Below are positions 50,654 through 58,927 of a DNA stretch of 64,000 nt, in pieces. Each line of letters begins with the position of its first letter. Position 1 is the stretch's first letter. The notes under the pieces are model-generated. The model saw nothing but the letters and a program-made list of their open reading frames with translations. It was not told where the DNA came from and searched no databases. The stretch lies in contig NZ_JANHOF010000006.1 in the NCBI RefSeq assembly GCF_024498075.1, positions 248,001 through 312,000 of the forward strand. The letters run 5' to 3'. This stretch comes from Paenibacillus mendelii. GTDB taxonomy: Bacteria > Bacillota > Bacilli > Paenibacillales > Paenibacillaceae. A program made the translations under genes and the position numbers.

Positions 50654-51352
50654 CTAAACCGCTGCTTGTTCGTCTCGTGCTTGGATGGAACCCAGCTGTG
50701 TGGTAGCAAGAAATTGACAAACAGGCACAAGCGCCTTCGGAACCGTTAGTTCGCCTACTAGGACGATTTCCGATATTTTCTGTTTGATGGTCTCCACATC
50801 TACATCTGCTGCGATTTCATAACTCCCGACTATTACCATAGCCATCTTCCCGTCGATGAGATCAAAGAAGTCCTTCGAGAACGTATGGTCTCCCATGAAT
50901 AAACGAGGTGCCGCAGAATTGTAGTAGGCGATCTGGCCGGCTAGACGCGTTATCGCACTGGCTATCATGCCCTCTTGACTCTTAGGGGCAATTAACTGGC
51001 CGGCTACAATGACTTCGCTAAATCCGATCTTCTCAATGGATGACGTAATGATCGCTTGGCCTGCAAGGACGAGAATATCCTCAGGCGAACCAGCTTGGTT
51101 CGCAAATACATCGCCGCTTAAAGTCAGCTGGCCGGTCAGCACTTTTATTTTCCCTGACGTCGTTGGCAGCGAAACCGTCATCCCGACATTTCTCTGCGGA
51201 ATCTTCATTAAGGCCCCGGATAATGACTCAGGAGCAAAGATGAGACCCACATTCTCAATAAGGCTGATCCCTTCCAAGTCCTCCGGCTTCTTCCCTGTGA
51301 GATCCAGAATACCCGTATTTGAGATGATGTTGCCCTGTTCTGTATGTTCCAT
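50654..51352 (-). CDS. Beta-strand-rich repeat protein upstream of ECF sigma
   Basis: 232 residues. It shows short repeated strands with an 'x-L-x-G-x' pattern ('VLTGQLTLSGDVFA', 'ILVLAGQAIITSS', 'VIVAGQLIAPKS', 'RLAGQIAYYNSAAP', 'IVLVGELTVPKALVP'), suggesting a beta-solenoid like bactofilins or polymer-forming proteins, but no family is claimed. No signal peptide or membrane helix, so cytoplasmic. The start at 51352 has GCGGAGGG upstream; the open frame to 51442 lacks a site. Ten bases separate its stop from the sigma start, so the two are almost surely co-transcribed. Possible role: scaffold or sensor controlling the sigma factor. Confidence 0.75.
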   Translation of the reverse strand: MEHTEQGNIISNTGILDLTGKKPEDLEGISLIENVGLIFAPESLSGALMKIPQRNVGMTVSLPTTSGKIKVLTGQLTLSGDVFANQAGSPEDILVLAGQAIITSSIEKIGFSEVIVAGQLIAPKSQEGMIASAITRLAGQIAYYNSAAPRLFMGDHTFSKDFFDLIDGKMAMVIVGSYEIAADVDVETIKQKISEIVLVGELTVPKALVPVCQFLATTQLGSIQARDEQAAV

Positions 51353-51374
51353 ATAAAGCCCTCCGCTTCGTATT

Positions 51375-51403
51375 GTACTCGTTACATAGAGTGAAACGTT
51401 TAG
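51375..51403 (-). promoter_or_regulatory. Possible ECF-type promoter for the sigma operon
   Basis: On the minus strand AAACGTTT (51394-51401) is followed after about 12 bases by CGAGTA, similar to an ECF AAC/CGTA-type promoter, 23 bases before the first gene. AAACGTTT is itself palindromic and could act towards the divergent gene as well. Evidence is weak. Confidence 0.3.
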
Positions 51404-51537
51404 GATCGCAAAGTGTTGGGTCGATTGGAAAGTTTTTATCAAATAATGTGCACCGCTATGTATGGGGGGCTAGCAACTTTTCCCATAACAAGACCGTCTG
51501 AGTACATATTACTACTGAGCTGAATGGAGGCACAACA

Positions 51538-52434
51538 ATGAAAAAATATATCCAATCTATCGCGGCTGCATCCTTGCTATGGGGCGCCCTCATCGCTGTA
51601 CCAGGCGCTCATGCGGCGGCTGCGGCAACAACGGATGTCTTTATCGATGGCAACCGGCAGGTGGATGTACTTCATTTCCAGGGGAGAATGCTTGTGCAAC
51701 TAACGGCATTTCATGATCCTGCTTGGGTCAGTTATTCGTATGAAGCGAAGACGAAGACGGTCACCATTACGAACAAGACCAAGAAAGTCGGGATCCGGCT
51801 CTCTGGCGGGATGATGGAAGCGGAGGTCAACGGAACCGAGGTGAAGCTCGACGCGCCCGTGACATTCAAGAACGGGCGTACGTATGTGCCGCTGCGCTTC
51901 CTGTCAGAAACCCTTGGAGGAAGCGTTATGTATGACGGGCCCGGCAAGAAGGTCGTGGTTCGAACGCCTGCTGGACAAGAACGGTATAAGGCGCTAATGA
52001 GCGGCGACTTAACGGAAGCCCGCTTGATTGCTATTCGCCTTCCCATTATGCGCGGTGAGGATGCGCTGCAAGCCAGAGGCGAGGGATTTACGATCAACTA
52101 CATATTCCCTAAGGGGGAAGCCCTTCGTTATTATAAGGAATATAAAGATCTAGTCGAGTATATCGAAATCAATGCGCAAGGAATCGCAGAAGTGAAATGG
52201 CAGAGTGATGAGTTTGGACCTGCCGCTGAGCATCGCGAGAAGGGGGCGAAGCCTGCTGCAAGGGGGGAAGCGGTCTTCTTCACGGATCTGATCATGGCAG
52301 ACCTGACTATCTATGGCACCAAGGACAGTGACGGCAAGTCGACGGAGCTCGGGCGGCTGGACCGGAGTGAGGAACCGAACAGTGGGAAATTTGTCGTTCC
52401 CATCGAAGGTGAAACAAGAACAGATGCAACGTAA
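51538..52434 (+). CDS. Secreted protein with stalk (copper amine oxidase-N) domain
   Basis: 298 residues. Signal peptide to about residue 28 ('SLLWGALIAVPGAHAAAA'). A stalk domain spans about 30-140 ('DVFIDGNRQVDVLHFQGRM', 'FKNGRTYVPLRFLSETLGG'). The rest is a mixed domain with no known family, rich in charged residues; 'ITMLFPKGEALRY'-like motifs are absent. It probably acts at the cell surface. GGAGGC precedes the ATG. It is divergent from the ECF sigma operon and could be its target, but this rests on position only. Confidence 0.82.
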   Translation: MKKYIQSIAAASLLWGALIAVPGAHAAAAATTDVFIDGNRQVDVLHFQGRMLVQLTAFHDPAWVSYSYEAKTKTVTITNKTKKVGIRLSGGMMEAEVNGTEVKLDAPVTFKNGRTYVPLRFLSETLGGSVMYDGPGKKVVVRTPAGQERYKALMSGDLTEARLIAIRLPIMRGEDALQARGEGFTINYIFPKGEALRYYKEYKDLVEYIEINAQGIAEVKWQSDEFGPAAEHREKGAKPAARGEAVFFTDLIMADLTIYGTKDSDGKSTELGRLDRSEEPNSGKFVVPIEGETRTDAT

Positions 52435-52473
52435 TAGGTGCAGCGCAAGGAAATAATTGGCTAAACAGTCTTG

Positions 52474-52513
52474 AATAGACATCTCCAGGGTCGTTGCCCC
52501 AGGGATGTCTATT
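52474..52513. terminator. Bidirectional hairpin between convergent genes
   Basis: AATAGACAT pairs with ATGTCTATT through an imperfect CC-rich inner stem. Its right end overlaps the stop codon of the WYL regulator gene by a base. Confidence 0.72.
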
Positions 52514-53454
52514 TAGCTGTAAAGCTGATTCATAGCTACGATCTTCTGCTTGATGTATGCAACAGCCTCGGCAGGCTCCACAACCTTGGCTTCTCTTCCC
52601 AGCTGCCACACGATATCCGAATAAAAGCGTATGTCTTCTTGCGCAATCTGGATCGTTGCGGTTCCACTGCCGTCATCGCGGCGCATGATAGAGGGACCGA
52701 ATCGGTTATTGGATTCGAGTGCCCATACGCCTTGGGGCGTGAGTTCAATCGCAAACGATATCCGTTCAGAGGAGGCCTTGTCAGGCTTGTCGAGCAGCGT
52801 CTGCTGCGCAATATCCTCCCGGGCGGGGATGGATTCATTGCGTATTGCAGACCGGATTCGATCCGCGCGGAACTGCCTGACCTCGTTGCGAAGGAAGCAA
52901 TAGGCGGGACAATACCAATAGCCATTGCTGGTATACAGGCCGATGGGCTGAATATTCCGCTGTGTCATTCCGCTGCTGGAGCTGTACTCAATCGTGACGA
53001 CGCTATGATTCATAATGGCCTGCAATAGCGTTCGAAGGCATTCCGGCGACATGGAACGCTGGGGATTCCAGATCATGACCCTGTTCTTCAAGCGGTCGAT
53101 TTGTTTCTGGAGATCGGCAGGCAGGTAATGATAGAACTTATGCAGGGCGGAGGCGGCGCTATCATCGAAGGGCAGTGAGCCCATCTCATTCAAGGACTGG
53201 CAAGCGAAGAACATGGCTGTGGCCTCACTTTCCGTGAAGGCAATCGGAGGTAGAAGCCTCTCCTGCAGCAGCTTGTAGCCGCCGCCTCTGCCTTGAATGG
53301 AATAGAGGGGGACTCCCAGCTCGCTCAGCTCCTGCAAATCTCTTGTTAGGGTGCGGGTGGACAGCCCTAGCTCGTCAGCAAGCTCCTGCACCGTGAAGGT
53401 CTTCTTAGCGTTAATCATCATGATCAATTGGATGAGTCGCTGCGATTTTGGCAT
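52513..53454 (-). CDS. WYL-domain transcriptional regulator (YafY/DeoR-like)
   Basis: 313 residues. DeoR-like helix-turn-helix at the N-terminus ('FTVQELADELGLSTRTLTRDLQ', core 'LADELGLSTRTLTRDL'), then a long middle part and a WYL domain near 150-220 ('VVTIEYSSSSGMTQRNIQPIGL', 'GYWYCPAYCFLRNEVRQFRADRI'), and a WCX-type end. It regulates transcription in response to a small ligand or nucleic acid. ATG at 53454 behind GGGGAGAG. A 25-bp inverted repeat lies between it and the divergent alpha/beta hydrolase gene and is its natural operator. Confidence 0.88.
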   Translation of the reverse strand: MPKSQRLIQLIMMINAKKTFTVQELADELGLSTRTLTRDLQELSELGVPLYSIQGRGGGYKLLQERLLPPIAFTESEATAMFFACQSLNEMGSLPFDDSAASALHKFYHYLPADLQKQIDRLKNRVMIWNPQRSMSPECLRTLLQAIMNHSVVTIEYSSSSGMTQRNIQPIGLYTSNGYWYCPAYCFLRNEVRQFRADRIRSAIRNESIPAREDIAQQTLLDKPDKASSERISFAIELTPQGVWALESNNRFGPSIMRRDDGSGTATIQIAQEDIRFYSDIVWQLGREAKVVEPAEAVAYIKQKIVAMNQLYS

Positions 53455-53497
53455 GGCCGCTCTCCCCCTCTCCGAATTTATTTACATCATATCACAT

Positions 53498-53522
53498 AAA
53501 TAAGACAGAACTTGTCGTATTT
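53498..53522. promoter_or_regulatory. 25-bp inverted repeat in WYL/hydrolase intergenic region
   Basis: AAATAAGACA and TGTCGTATTT form arms matching in 9 of 10 positions, with a 5-base spacer. It lies 44 bases before the WYL regulator start and 59 bases before the hydrolase start, where a dimeric repressor could act on both. Confidence 0.5.
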
Positions 53523-53580
53523 AAATGGTAGTATCATTGTGCAAGCAGATGTGGATGTAGATATACGGAGGAGAATGAGG

Positions 53581-54315
53581 ATGAAACCTATACAAGAGCA
53601 AGGGCAGGAGAAGATTGGAATCGTATTCGTGCATGGCGCAGGTCTGACCAACGGAATCTGGAGTGGAGTGGTGGAGGGGCTTGATCGTCCTTATTTGCTG
53701 GGTGGTTATCCTCTTCTAAGCGGCCAGGACCTGTCGAGGCAAGGACTCACCATGGACGATTACGTAACGGATATGAAACGACAAATCGAACAATGGCCGG
53801 TGAAGCGGTTTGTAATTGTGGCGCATTCCATAGGGGGCGTGCTCGCTCAGAGGCTTGCCGAGGAGCTGCCTGACCGGTTGGCCGGCTTCGTAGGAGTTGG
53901 AGCGGCTATACCGAAGAAGGGCGGTTCGTTTCTATCGACGCTACCATGGCCCAAACGGATGCTGATGTCTGCAATCCTGCAAAGAATGGGAACGAAACCT
54001 CCCGACTCCGCCATCCGTGCAGGGCTATGCAACGACCTGACAGCAAGTCAAGCCGAGGAGATTGTTCGAGGCTTCATACCCGAGTCGATACACATATATA
54101 CGGATCGCATCGGGGCAGCACTGCCGGAGGTACCCAAGCTCTATGTGAAGCTTACGAAGGACAAGGAGTTCGGCCAGTCCCATCAGTACAAAATGATTGG
54201 CAACCTCTCTCCGCAAACCGTCGAGAGTCTGGAGACCGGACACCTGCCGATGCTTAGCGACCCGAAGGGCCTGCGGAACATCCTGCAATCCTTCGCAGCT
54301 AAATTGGACGAATAA
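53581..54315 (+). CDS. Alpha/beta-hydrolase
   Basis: 244 residues. Alpha/beta hydrolase core: 'IVFVHGAGLTNGIWS' (oxyanion-hole region), nucleophile elbow 'IVAHSIGGVLAQRLA' near 85, and the late His in 'LETGHLPMLSDPKGL' near 225. No signal peptide. The start at 53581 has GGAGGAG about 9 bases upstream; the ORF extends to 53512. Divergent from a WYL regulator. Substrate unknown: an ester or haloalkane type is possible. Confidence 0.85.
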   Translation: MKPIQEQGQEKIGIVFVHGAGLTNGIWSGVVEGLDRPYLLGGYPLLSGQDLSRQGLTMDDYVTDMKRQIEQWPVKRFVIVAHSIGGVLAQRLAEELPDRLAGFVGVGAAIPKKGGSFLSTLPWPKRMLMSAILQRMGTKPPDSAIRAGLCNDLTASQAEEIVRGFIPESIHIYTDRIGAALPEVPKLYVKLTKDKEFGQSHQYKMIGNLSPQTVESLETGHLPMLSDPKGLRNILQSFAAKLDE

Positions 54316-54407
54316 GTAAATATTTATAATACGAACATATGTGCTTATAATGATTGAGAGTGGAGGTGCCTGTACAAGTTCATATCGACGAATGAGGGGG
54401 AAGCAGG

Positions 54408-55262
54408 ATGGGATTTCAAACGATGCAGCGCGGCTCGTTTGTACTGGCGGGTATTCATGTGGAAAGTGAATTTCCGGGTTGGAACCGGAAGAGCGAATGG
54501 CTCGGTGAGGCGTTTCGCCAGCTGGATCAGCGGCTGGCCGATTCAGGTATTCAGGGGGAGTCCAAGTATTTCATTTACCATATCGTTCCTTGGGAAGGCT
54601 TCATCGTTGGCGTAGAAGTAGAGGAGGGGGCAGAGCTGCCTCCAGGGTTTATTGCGATCCCGATTCCTGACGTCAAGTATCGGATACATGCACACCGCGG
54701 GCCCATGAACGAGCAGCCGCAGACGTTCGATTCCATATGTGCCAGCGGGCATGGCGAACCGCCGGACGGAGAGCTGACCCATTTTGAAAAGTACGATGGA
54801 CTGTTCGATTTTGAGCAGGACCGCGGCAGCTTTGATATTTGGATTCCGGTTAAGACGGATGAGGCCGAGCGCCATCCTTCCGATCATCCAGACATAAGCA
54901 TCACGGCGGGTCCGAAGCTTGTGGCGGTGACGGACAAGGAGAGATCGGAGAACTACTACATCGATGTCCTTGGGTTTACGAAAGACGGCTGCGGAGAGCT
55001 TCATCGGGGTGAGCTAAAGCTTCTTCTCGATGAAGGACCGGTGAGTCCCATTGAGACGGCATGGCATTGCTACGCCTACACCAGAGACGACCTTCAGCTG
55101 GATATTCTGTATGAGGAGCTTCTCTCGAAGGGCGCCTTCGTGTCGCAGGAACCCCATATGACGAGTGAGACTTGGAAGGAATTTATTGTTCAAGATTATG
55201 ACGGCAACAAGATTGCTTTTGGCGCGAATGTTGAGCAGCGTGTCACGCTAGGGGGATCGTAA
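54408..55262 (+). CDS. GyrI-like effector domain fused to a VOC (glyoxalase) domain
   Basis: 284 residues. Residues ~1-150 resemble the GyrI-like/AraC effector-binding fold ('RQLDQRLADSGIQGESKYFI', 'IVGVEVEEGAELPPGFIAIP', 'THFEKYDGLFDFEQD'). Residues ~165-280 look like a VOC domain ('PKLVAVTDKERSENYYIDVLGF', core 'KERSENYYIDVLGF', ending 'DYDGNKIAFGANVE'). No DNA-binding domain is present. The fusion could bind a small molecule or antibiotic in the cytoplasm. GAGGGGGAAG precedes the ATG. A terminator follows. Confidence 0.75.
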   Translation: MGFQTMQRGSFVLAGIHVESEFPGWNRKSEWLGEAFRQLDQRLADSGIQGESKYFIYHIVPWEGFIVGVEVEEGAELPPGFIAIPIPDVKYRIHAHRGPMNEQPQTFDSICASGHGEPPDGELTHFEKYDGLFDFEQDRGSFDIWIPVKTDEAERHPSDHPDISITAGPKLVAVTDKERSENYYIDVLGFTKDGCGELHRGELKLLLDEGPVSPIETAWHCYAYTRDDLQLDILYEELLSKGAFVSQEPHMTSETWKEFIVQDYDGNKIAFGANVEQRVTLGGS

Positions 55263-55268
55263 CCGAGG

Positions 55269-55303
55269 AGCAGAGAGGAGCGGGCTAACCGCGCTCTCTG
55301 CTT
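55269..55303 (+). terminator. Hairpin terminator
   Basis: AGCAGAG-GAGCGG pairs with CCGCGCTCTCTGCT, followed by TTGTTATTT. It lies just after the fusion-protein stop, and the Gfo/Idh gene converges on it. Confidence 0.78.
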
Positions 55304-55318
55304 GTTATTTGTACTAAT

Positions 55319-56431
55319 TTAAATATAATTGCTGCGAGTATCAAAGATTAGGGGCTGTAATTGTTCCCATGGCGTAAAGGTTGTCGTCAATTCATAACGC
55401 TGGCCTGATTCCGCTGAGCGGTAGGCGCCGAACATGATTTCATGAACATGCAATTGCTGTCTGCCGGATTGAATGGGCTGCTTGCCTGCACGGAGACAGC
55501 TTATGAAATGGGCCATTACATCCTCATTAGGGTGCGATGCGATCTGCTCATGGGGGATATAGCAGTCTGGGTTCCCCCTCCAGGTGACTTGTTCCGCTCC
55601 CGGCAAGACTTGCCCTTGAGATTGGACAACCATGGGAATACCGCTGTCGTTCAGGGCAATGGTCCCGCTGCGGCCATAAATGATCAAGTTATTCTGCTTG
55701 AAGGCCATCCCCCATAACGTTCGGATGACGGCATGCTGCCCGCCCGCAAAAGTAATGATCAAGGAGACATTGTCATCCACATCGCTCTGGACCTTCTTCC
55801 CGCCACCGACAATCCGATTCGGAATCAATGTGTTAACCTCTGCCATGACGCTTACGGCCGGCCCGAGCAAGGCGATGAGCCGGCTGAGGGGATAGACGAG
55901 ACAGTCGAGCACGGCTCCGCCGTGGGAGATGGTTTTATTATAATACCAGTTATCCCGCCAAGGTCCGGGGAGGGAGAGCTGTGCTTCTGCCCCGGTAATT
56001 TTGCCGATATACCGTTCGTCCACAAACTCCGAAGCCGCTAGGACAGCTGGTGAGAGGTCGAACGGCAAGCTCATGAAGATGGATCCCTTCTCCTCCGCGA
56101 GCCGGACCATCCGCGTACAATCTTCGAAGGAAGTAGCCATCGGCTTCTCGTTCAACACATGCAGCCCCTTATCGAGTGCGGCAAGCACGGGCTCGGCATG
56201 AACGGAGTGGGGGGTTGTGACGACGACAGCGTCCAGCTCCTCCTTGTCGATCATGAGCCGATAATCGTCATACCACCGGGGCACGCCATGAGCAGCTGCC
56301 TTCTGCGCCGCGGACTCGAGCCGTCTGGCGGAAACAGCGGCAATTCGGACTCCCTCCAGCTGAGCGGCCTGCTGGAAGTAGCGTTCGCTAACATGGCCGC
56401 ATCCAATCATGCCTATACGGATCATTTTCAT
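55319..56431 (-). CDS. Gfo/Idh/MocA-family oxidoreductase
   Basis: 370 residues. N-terminal Rossmann fold 'RIGMIGCGHVSERYFQQA', 'AVVVTTPHSVHAEPVLAAL', the signature 'GLHVLNEKPMATSFEDCTR' and 'HGGAVLDCLVYPLSRLIAL'. It uses NAD(P) for a sugar-type substrate. The start at 56431 is chosen because AGGGAG sits 8 bases before it; the frame remains open to 56710 without a site. Divergent from a small membrane-protein gene. Second member of this family in the window, not closely alike. Substrate not predictable. Confidence 0.88.
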   Translation of the reverse strand: MKMIRIGMIGCGHVSERYFQQAAQLEGVRIAAVSARRLESAAQKAAAHGVPRWYDDYRLMIDKEELDAVVVTTPHSVHAEPVLAALDKGLHVLNEKPMATSFEDCTRMVRLAEEKGSIFMSLPFDLSPAVLAASEFVDERYIGKITGAEAQLSLPGPWRDNWYYNKTISHGGAVLDCLVYPLSRLIALLGPAVSVMAEVNTLIPNRIVGGGKKVQSDVDDNVSLIITFAGGQHAVIRTLWGMAFKQNNLIIYGRSGTIALNDSGIPMVVQSQGQVLPGAEQVTWRGNPDCYIPHEQIASHPNEDVMAHFISCLRAGKQPIQSGRQQLHVHEIMFGAYRSAESGQRYELTTTFTPWEQLQPLIFDTRSNYI

Positions 56432-56492
56432 CGTCATTCTCCCTTTGCATATGCTTATAATGGAAACATACGATTGAGATTGGAGGCTGCAT

Positions 56493-56798
56493 ATGACGGA
56501 GCTTGGTGTAAGGGATAGAGAGAGAGCCTTCCTGGCCAGATGGTCCGAGATTAGAAAGAAAGGAAGAATCCGGTACACGATAAGCAGGGGCGGCCTATAC
56601 GGTCTCTTGCTGTTTGGCGTGTGGCTCGCGGTAACCTTAATTGAGCTTAACCTGTCCGAATTCCAGCAAGCTATCTGGACACGCGATGCATTCATACGCC
56701 AATGTGTCATATGGTTCGTATGCGAAATGCTAATTGGCGGGGTTCTTGCCCATCAGGGCTGGAAGGCGAAGGAGAATAAGTTCAAGTATCTCTCTTGA
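56493..56798 (+). CDS. Small two-helix membrane protein
   Basis: 101 residues. A charged N-terminus ('RDRERAFLARWSEIRKKG') is followed by two hydrophobic helices ('YGLLLFGVWLAVTLIEL' and 'VIWFVCEMLIGGVLAHQ'). The site TTGGAGG lies 7 bases before the ATG. No family is recognised. It ends convergent to a potassium-channel gene, with no terminator visible between them. Confidence 0.78.
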   Translation: MTELGVRDRERAFLARWSEIRKKGRIRYTISRGGLYGLLLFGVWLAVTLIELNLSEFQQAIWTRDAFIRQCVIWFVCEMLIGGVLAHQGWKAKENKFKYLS

Positions 56799-56814
56799 AA
56801 TTAGCCGTCACAAC

Positions 56815-57834
56815 CTACTCTTTACCTCGATGAAGAATCGTCGACAAGGTTTCCTTGTTACTTATAATGAGCAATTTTGCATGGGGCGGTATGGCGTCAT
56901 CCAGCTTACGATTAATGCCTAAGTCGTTCCCATCGGCTACTAGCGTTGCTCCTTCATCCAACAATTCAAGAAATGCATCCCGATACGTGATCCAATGGGG
57001 TCTCCGGGTAATTTCGAACAAATCGTCTCCATGGCGACTGACCAGCTGAGCAATAATTGAACCATGTTCTTCCGAAAAAGCCGACCTCACGGCTAGTCGT
57101 GAGATCATTTCCCCGGATACAAGAAAGTGGTTCACCTGTACATGCTGAAAATTTTTGATATGGTTCTCCAACATGATTTCGACGGTCGTATGAACATGAG
57201 GCGCGATTCGTTCAATGGACGTGGCGATCAGAAGTGTCTTGCCGTCGATAAGAGACGGTTCTTCGATATGATGATCCGCAAACAATATCACGGATTTAGC
57301 TTGTGTTAAATTGGCTTTCAAGAGAGTTTGATCATCCGCGGGGTCTCCTTGAATATAGTAGACCTTATCCCCATCGAACGGAGACTTTGGCAATTGATCG
57401 ATGATCACAACATCGCCAAGGTACTCCGAACTGAATATCTCCTTCAGGGCAAATTCTGTCTTACGGTTCCAGCCAATCAGGATGATATGATGTTGTCCCG
57501 AATAATTCATTCTTCCCTCCTCCCTTCTTTTGGAAAAGATAGTTAATGCATCAATGATTTTTCCGATCACAACACCGATAAGTCCGATACCGATGATAAA
57601 CAAGACCATGGCGTAGATCCGCCCCATGACGGTTGACGGTGACACATCTCCGTATCCGACTGTTGTGAGCGTTGTCATGGTCCACCATAAACCAACAAAC
57701 GGACTGGTGAACGTGTCCGGTTCCAAGTACCACATGAAGAACGAGCTCACCACAACCAATATAATGGTCCACGAGAACAGTACCACATTGTTCATCCGGA
57801 CCAAATTTAATAAAAATCGTCTTAGGATAGGTAT
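56815..57834 (-). CDS. Two-helix K+ channel with RCK (TrkA-N) domain, apparent ATA start
   Basis: 340 residues as given here. First helix near 15-38 ('FSWTIILVVVSSFFMWYLEP'), pore helix with selectivity filter 'TVGYGD' near 62-67, second helix, then an RCK domain with 'IILIGWNRKTEFALKEIFS' and 'VVIIDQ' (Rossmann fold binding NAD or a nucleotide such as c-di-AMP). It resembles MthK/YugO-type channels. The frame continues upstream of the first TTG (57804), and a GGAAGGAG site lies 9 bases before an in-frame ATA at 57834, giving an N-terminus of the expected type. Downstream of the 268-residue gene on the same strand. Confidence 0.87.
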   Translation of the reverse strand: MPILRRFLLNLVRMNNVVLFSWTIILVVVSSFFMWYLEPDTFTSPFVGLWWTMTTLTTVGYGDVSPSTVMGRIYAMVLFIIGIGLIGVVIGKIIDALTIFSKRREEGRMNYSGQHHIILIGWNRKTEFALKEIFSSEYLGDVVIIDQLPKSPFDGDKVYYIQGDPADDQTLLKANLTQAKSVILFADHHIEEPSLIDGKTLLIATSIERIAPHVHTTVEIMLENHIKNFQHVQVNHFLVSGEMISRLAVRSAFSEEHGSIIAQLVSRHGDDLFEITRRPHWITYRDAFLELLDEGATLVADGNDLGINRKLDDAIPPHAKLLIISNKETLSTILHRGKE

Positions 57835-57952
57835 AAGAGATTTCTCCTTCCTTTTTTCTATAATTTACTATAACACACTCGGCTTTGACCATAGACCCAT
57901 AGTCGAAGCAAAAGGAAGAGAGCGTGCCTATGCACACTCCCATCGTCTTTTA

Positions 57953-58759
57953 TCAAGATTCTGCCTTTTGTATTTTGGAGGGATTGTTGATTTTGTAAGG
58001 TACGGGGTGTTTAGTGAGCTTCTTGGCTGCAATCTTCGCTTCGAACGTAATGATATCTCCGATCTCCAGCTCCTGTTTCTTGAGTGTGGCACTATGGCTG
58101 GACCAGGCTAGTCCGACTTCGGTTTCGGGTTCCTCGGTAATGGACACGGCTTCGTAGATGACCACTTCATCGTCTTCGTCGGCAAAATGATTCGGCACAG
58201 TGGTGAATTCCTGCACGGTCGCGATCATTTTCACTTTCCCCTCGGGGAGCTGAAGCTTCGGCGCCCGCTTCGTTTTCCCCTTCGGTGCTTCCACGGCCTT
58301 AGGCCCTTCAGTAGCAGAAGCAACACGATCCGGAGTTTCAGCCGTGGGTTGACTTCCCTTCGGTGCTGCAGCCGCTTCGGTCGCAGGCTCGTCCAGTTTG
58401 GCTGCCTCGACAGCCGCCGCTTCATTTTGCTGGGAATCCAGGTCTCCGCCTTCGGTCTCTGCCGATTTATCTGCTGATAAGGATGGTCTCTGGCCGTAAT
58501 TGGCGGCTTGCATTTCCTTCAGGTAGGAGGGGTGGATGCAGTGCAGCTGGTTATTATCGAATTGAATGACCGCAATCATGCTATCGACATAGCCGACGAT
58601 GCTGCAGGTCAGATTTGCTCCGCTGCCTTTATAGTAGAATGTTTTTGTCTTGGACGCTTTCTCGGAGAGTAAGCTCCATTCCTTACATTTCTCAAGCTGC
58701 TCCGCCTCGTTCTCGAAGGCGTTATACGTGTTTGGCTCAATAATGAACGCATGTCCCAT
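57953..58759 (-). CDS. Two-part protein with Ala/Pro-rich linker, unknown function
   Basis: 268 residues. The N-terminal ~95 residues form a mixed domain ('YNAFENEAEQLEKCKEWSLL', 'NLTCSIVGYVDSMIAVIQFD'). A linker of about 70 residues is rich in Ala, Glu, Lys and Pro, then a C-terminal domain ('EGKVKMIATVQEFTTVPNH', 'EIGDIITFEAKIAAKKL') with an OB/nucleic-acid-like look. No signal peptide. GGAG precedes the ATG. No known family; typical Paenibacillus-specific protein. It lies upstream of and on the same strand as the K+ channel gene. Confidence 0.75.
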   Translation of the reverse strand: MGHAFIIEPNTYNAFENEAEQLEKCKEWSLLSEKASKTKTFYYKGSGANLTCSIVGYVDSMIAVIQFDNNQLHCIHPSYLKEMQAANYGQRPSLSADKSAETEGGDLDSQQNEAAAVEAAKLDEPATEAAAAPKGSQPTAETPDRVASATEGPKAVEAPKGKTKRAPKLQLPEGKVKMIATVQEFTTVPNHFADEDDEVVIYEAVSITEEPETEVGLAWSSHSATLKKQELEIGDIITFEAKIAAKKLTKHPVPYKINNPSKIQKAES

Positions 58760-58857
58760 ATGATCTCCGCCTTTTTAGGTTATACAGAACATTTTATCAT
58801 TTTTTTTCTATTCAACAACTAGGACGGAGAGGGGAAAGTGCTTCGCGTGGTGAAGTG

Positions 58858-58902
58858 CAAATTAAAAACCGGCCGATCCCAGGAGAAGGAACGACCGGCC
58901 GA
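58858..58902 (-). terminator. Terminator of the repeat-protein gene
   Basis: On the minus strand an imperfect stem around GGCCGGTCG/CGGCCGG is followed by GGTTTTTAATTT, that is a T-tract, 26 bases after the gene's stop. Confidence 0.65.
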
Positions 58903-58927
58903 GGTTATTCGAATGGCGATGAAACGA

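Noticed and set aside
56432-56710. N-terminal extension of the Gfo/Idh/MocA gene on the minus strand
   Set aside because: It would overlap the small membrane-protein gene and has no ribosome site; the Rossmann motif begins directly after 56431.
57551-57943. Minus-strand frame starting upstream of the K+ channel gene
   Set aside because: It shares only the first codons' region and then runs in a different frame from the channel's pore and RCK domains.
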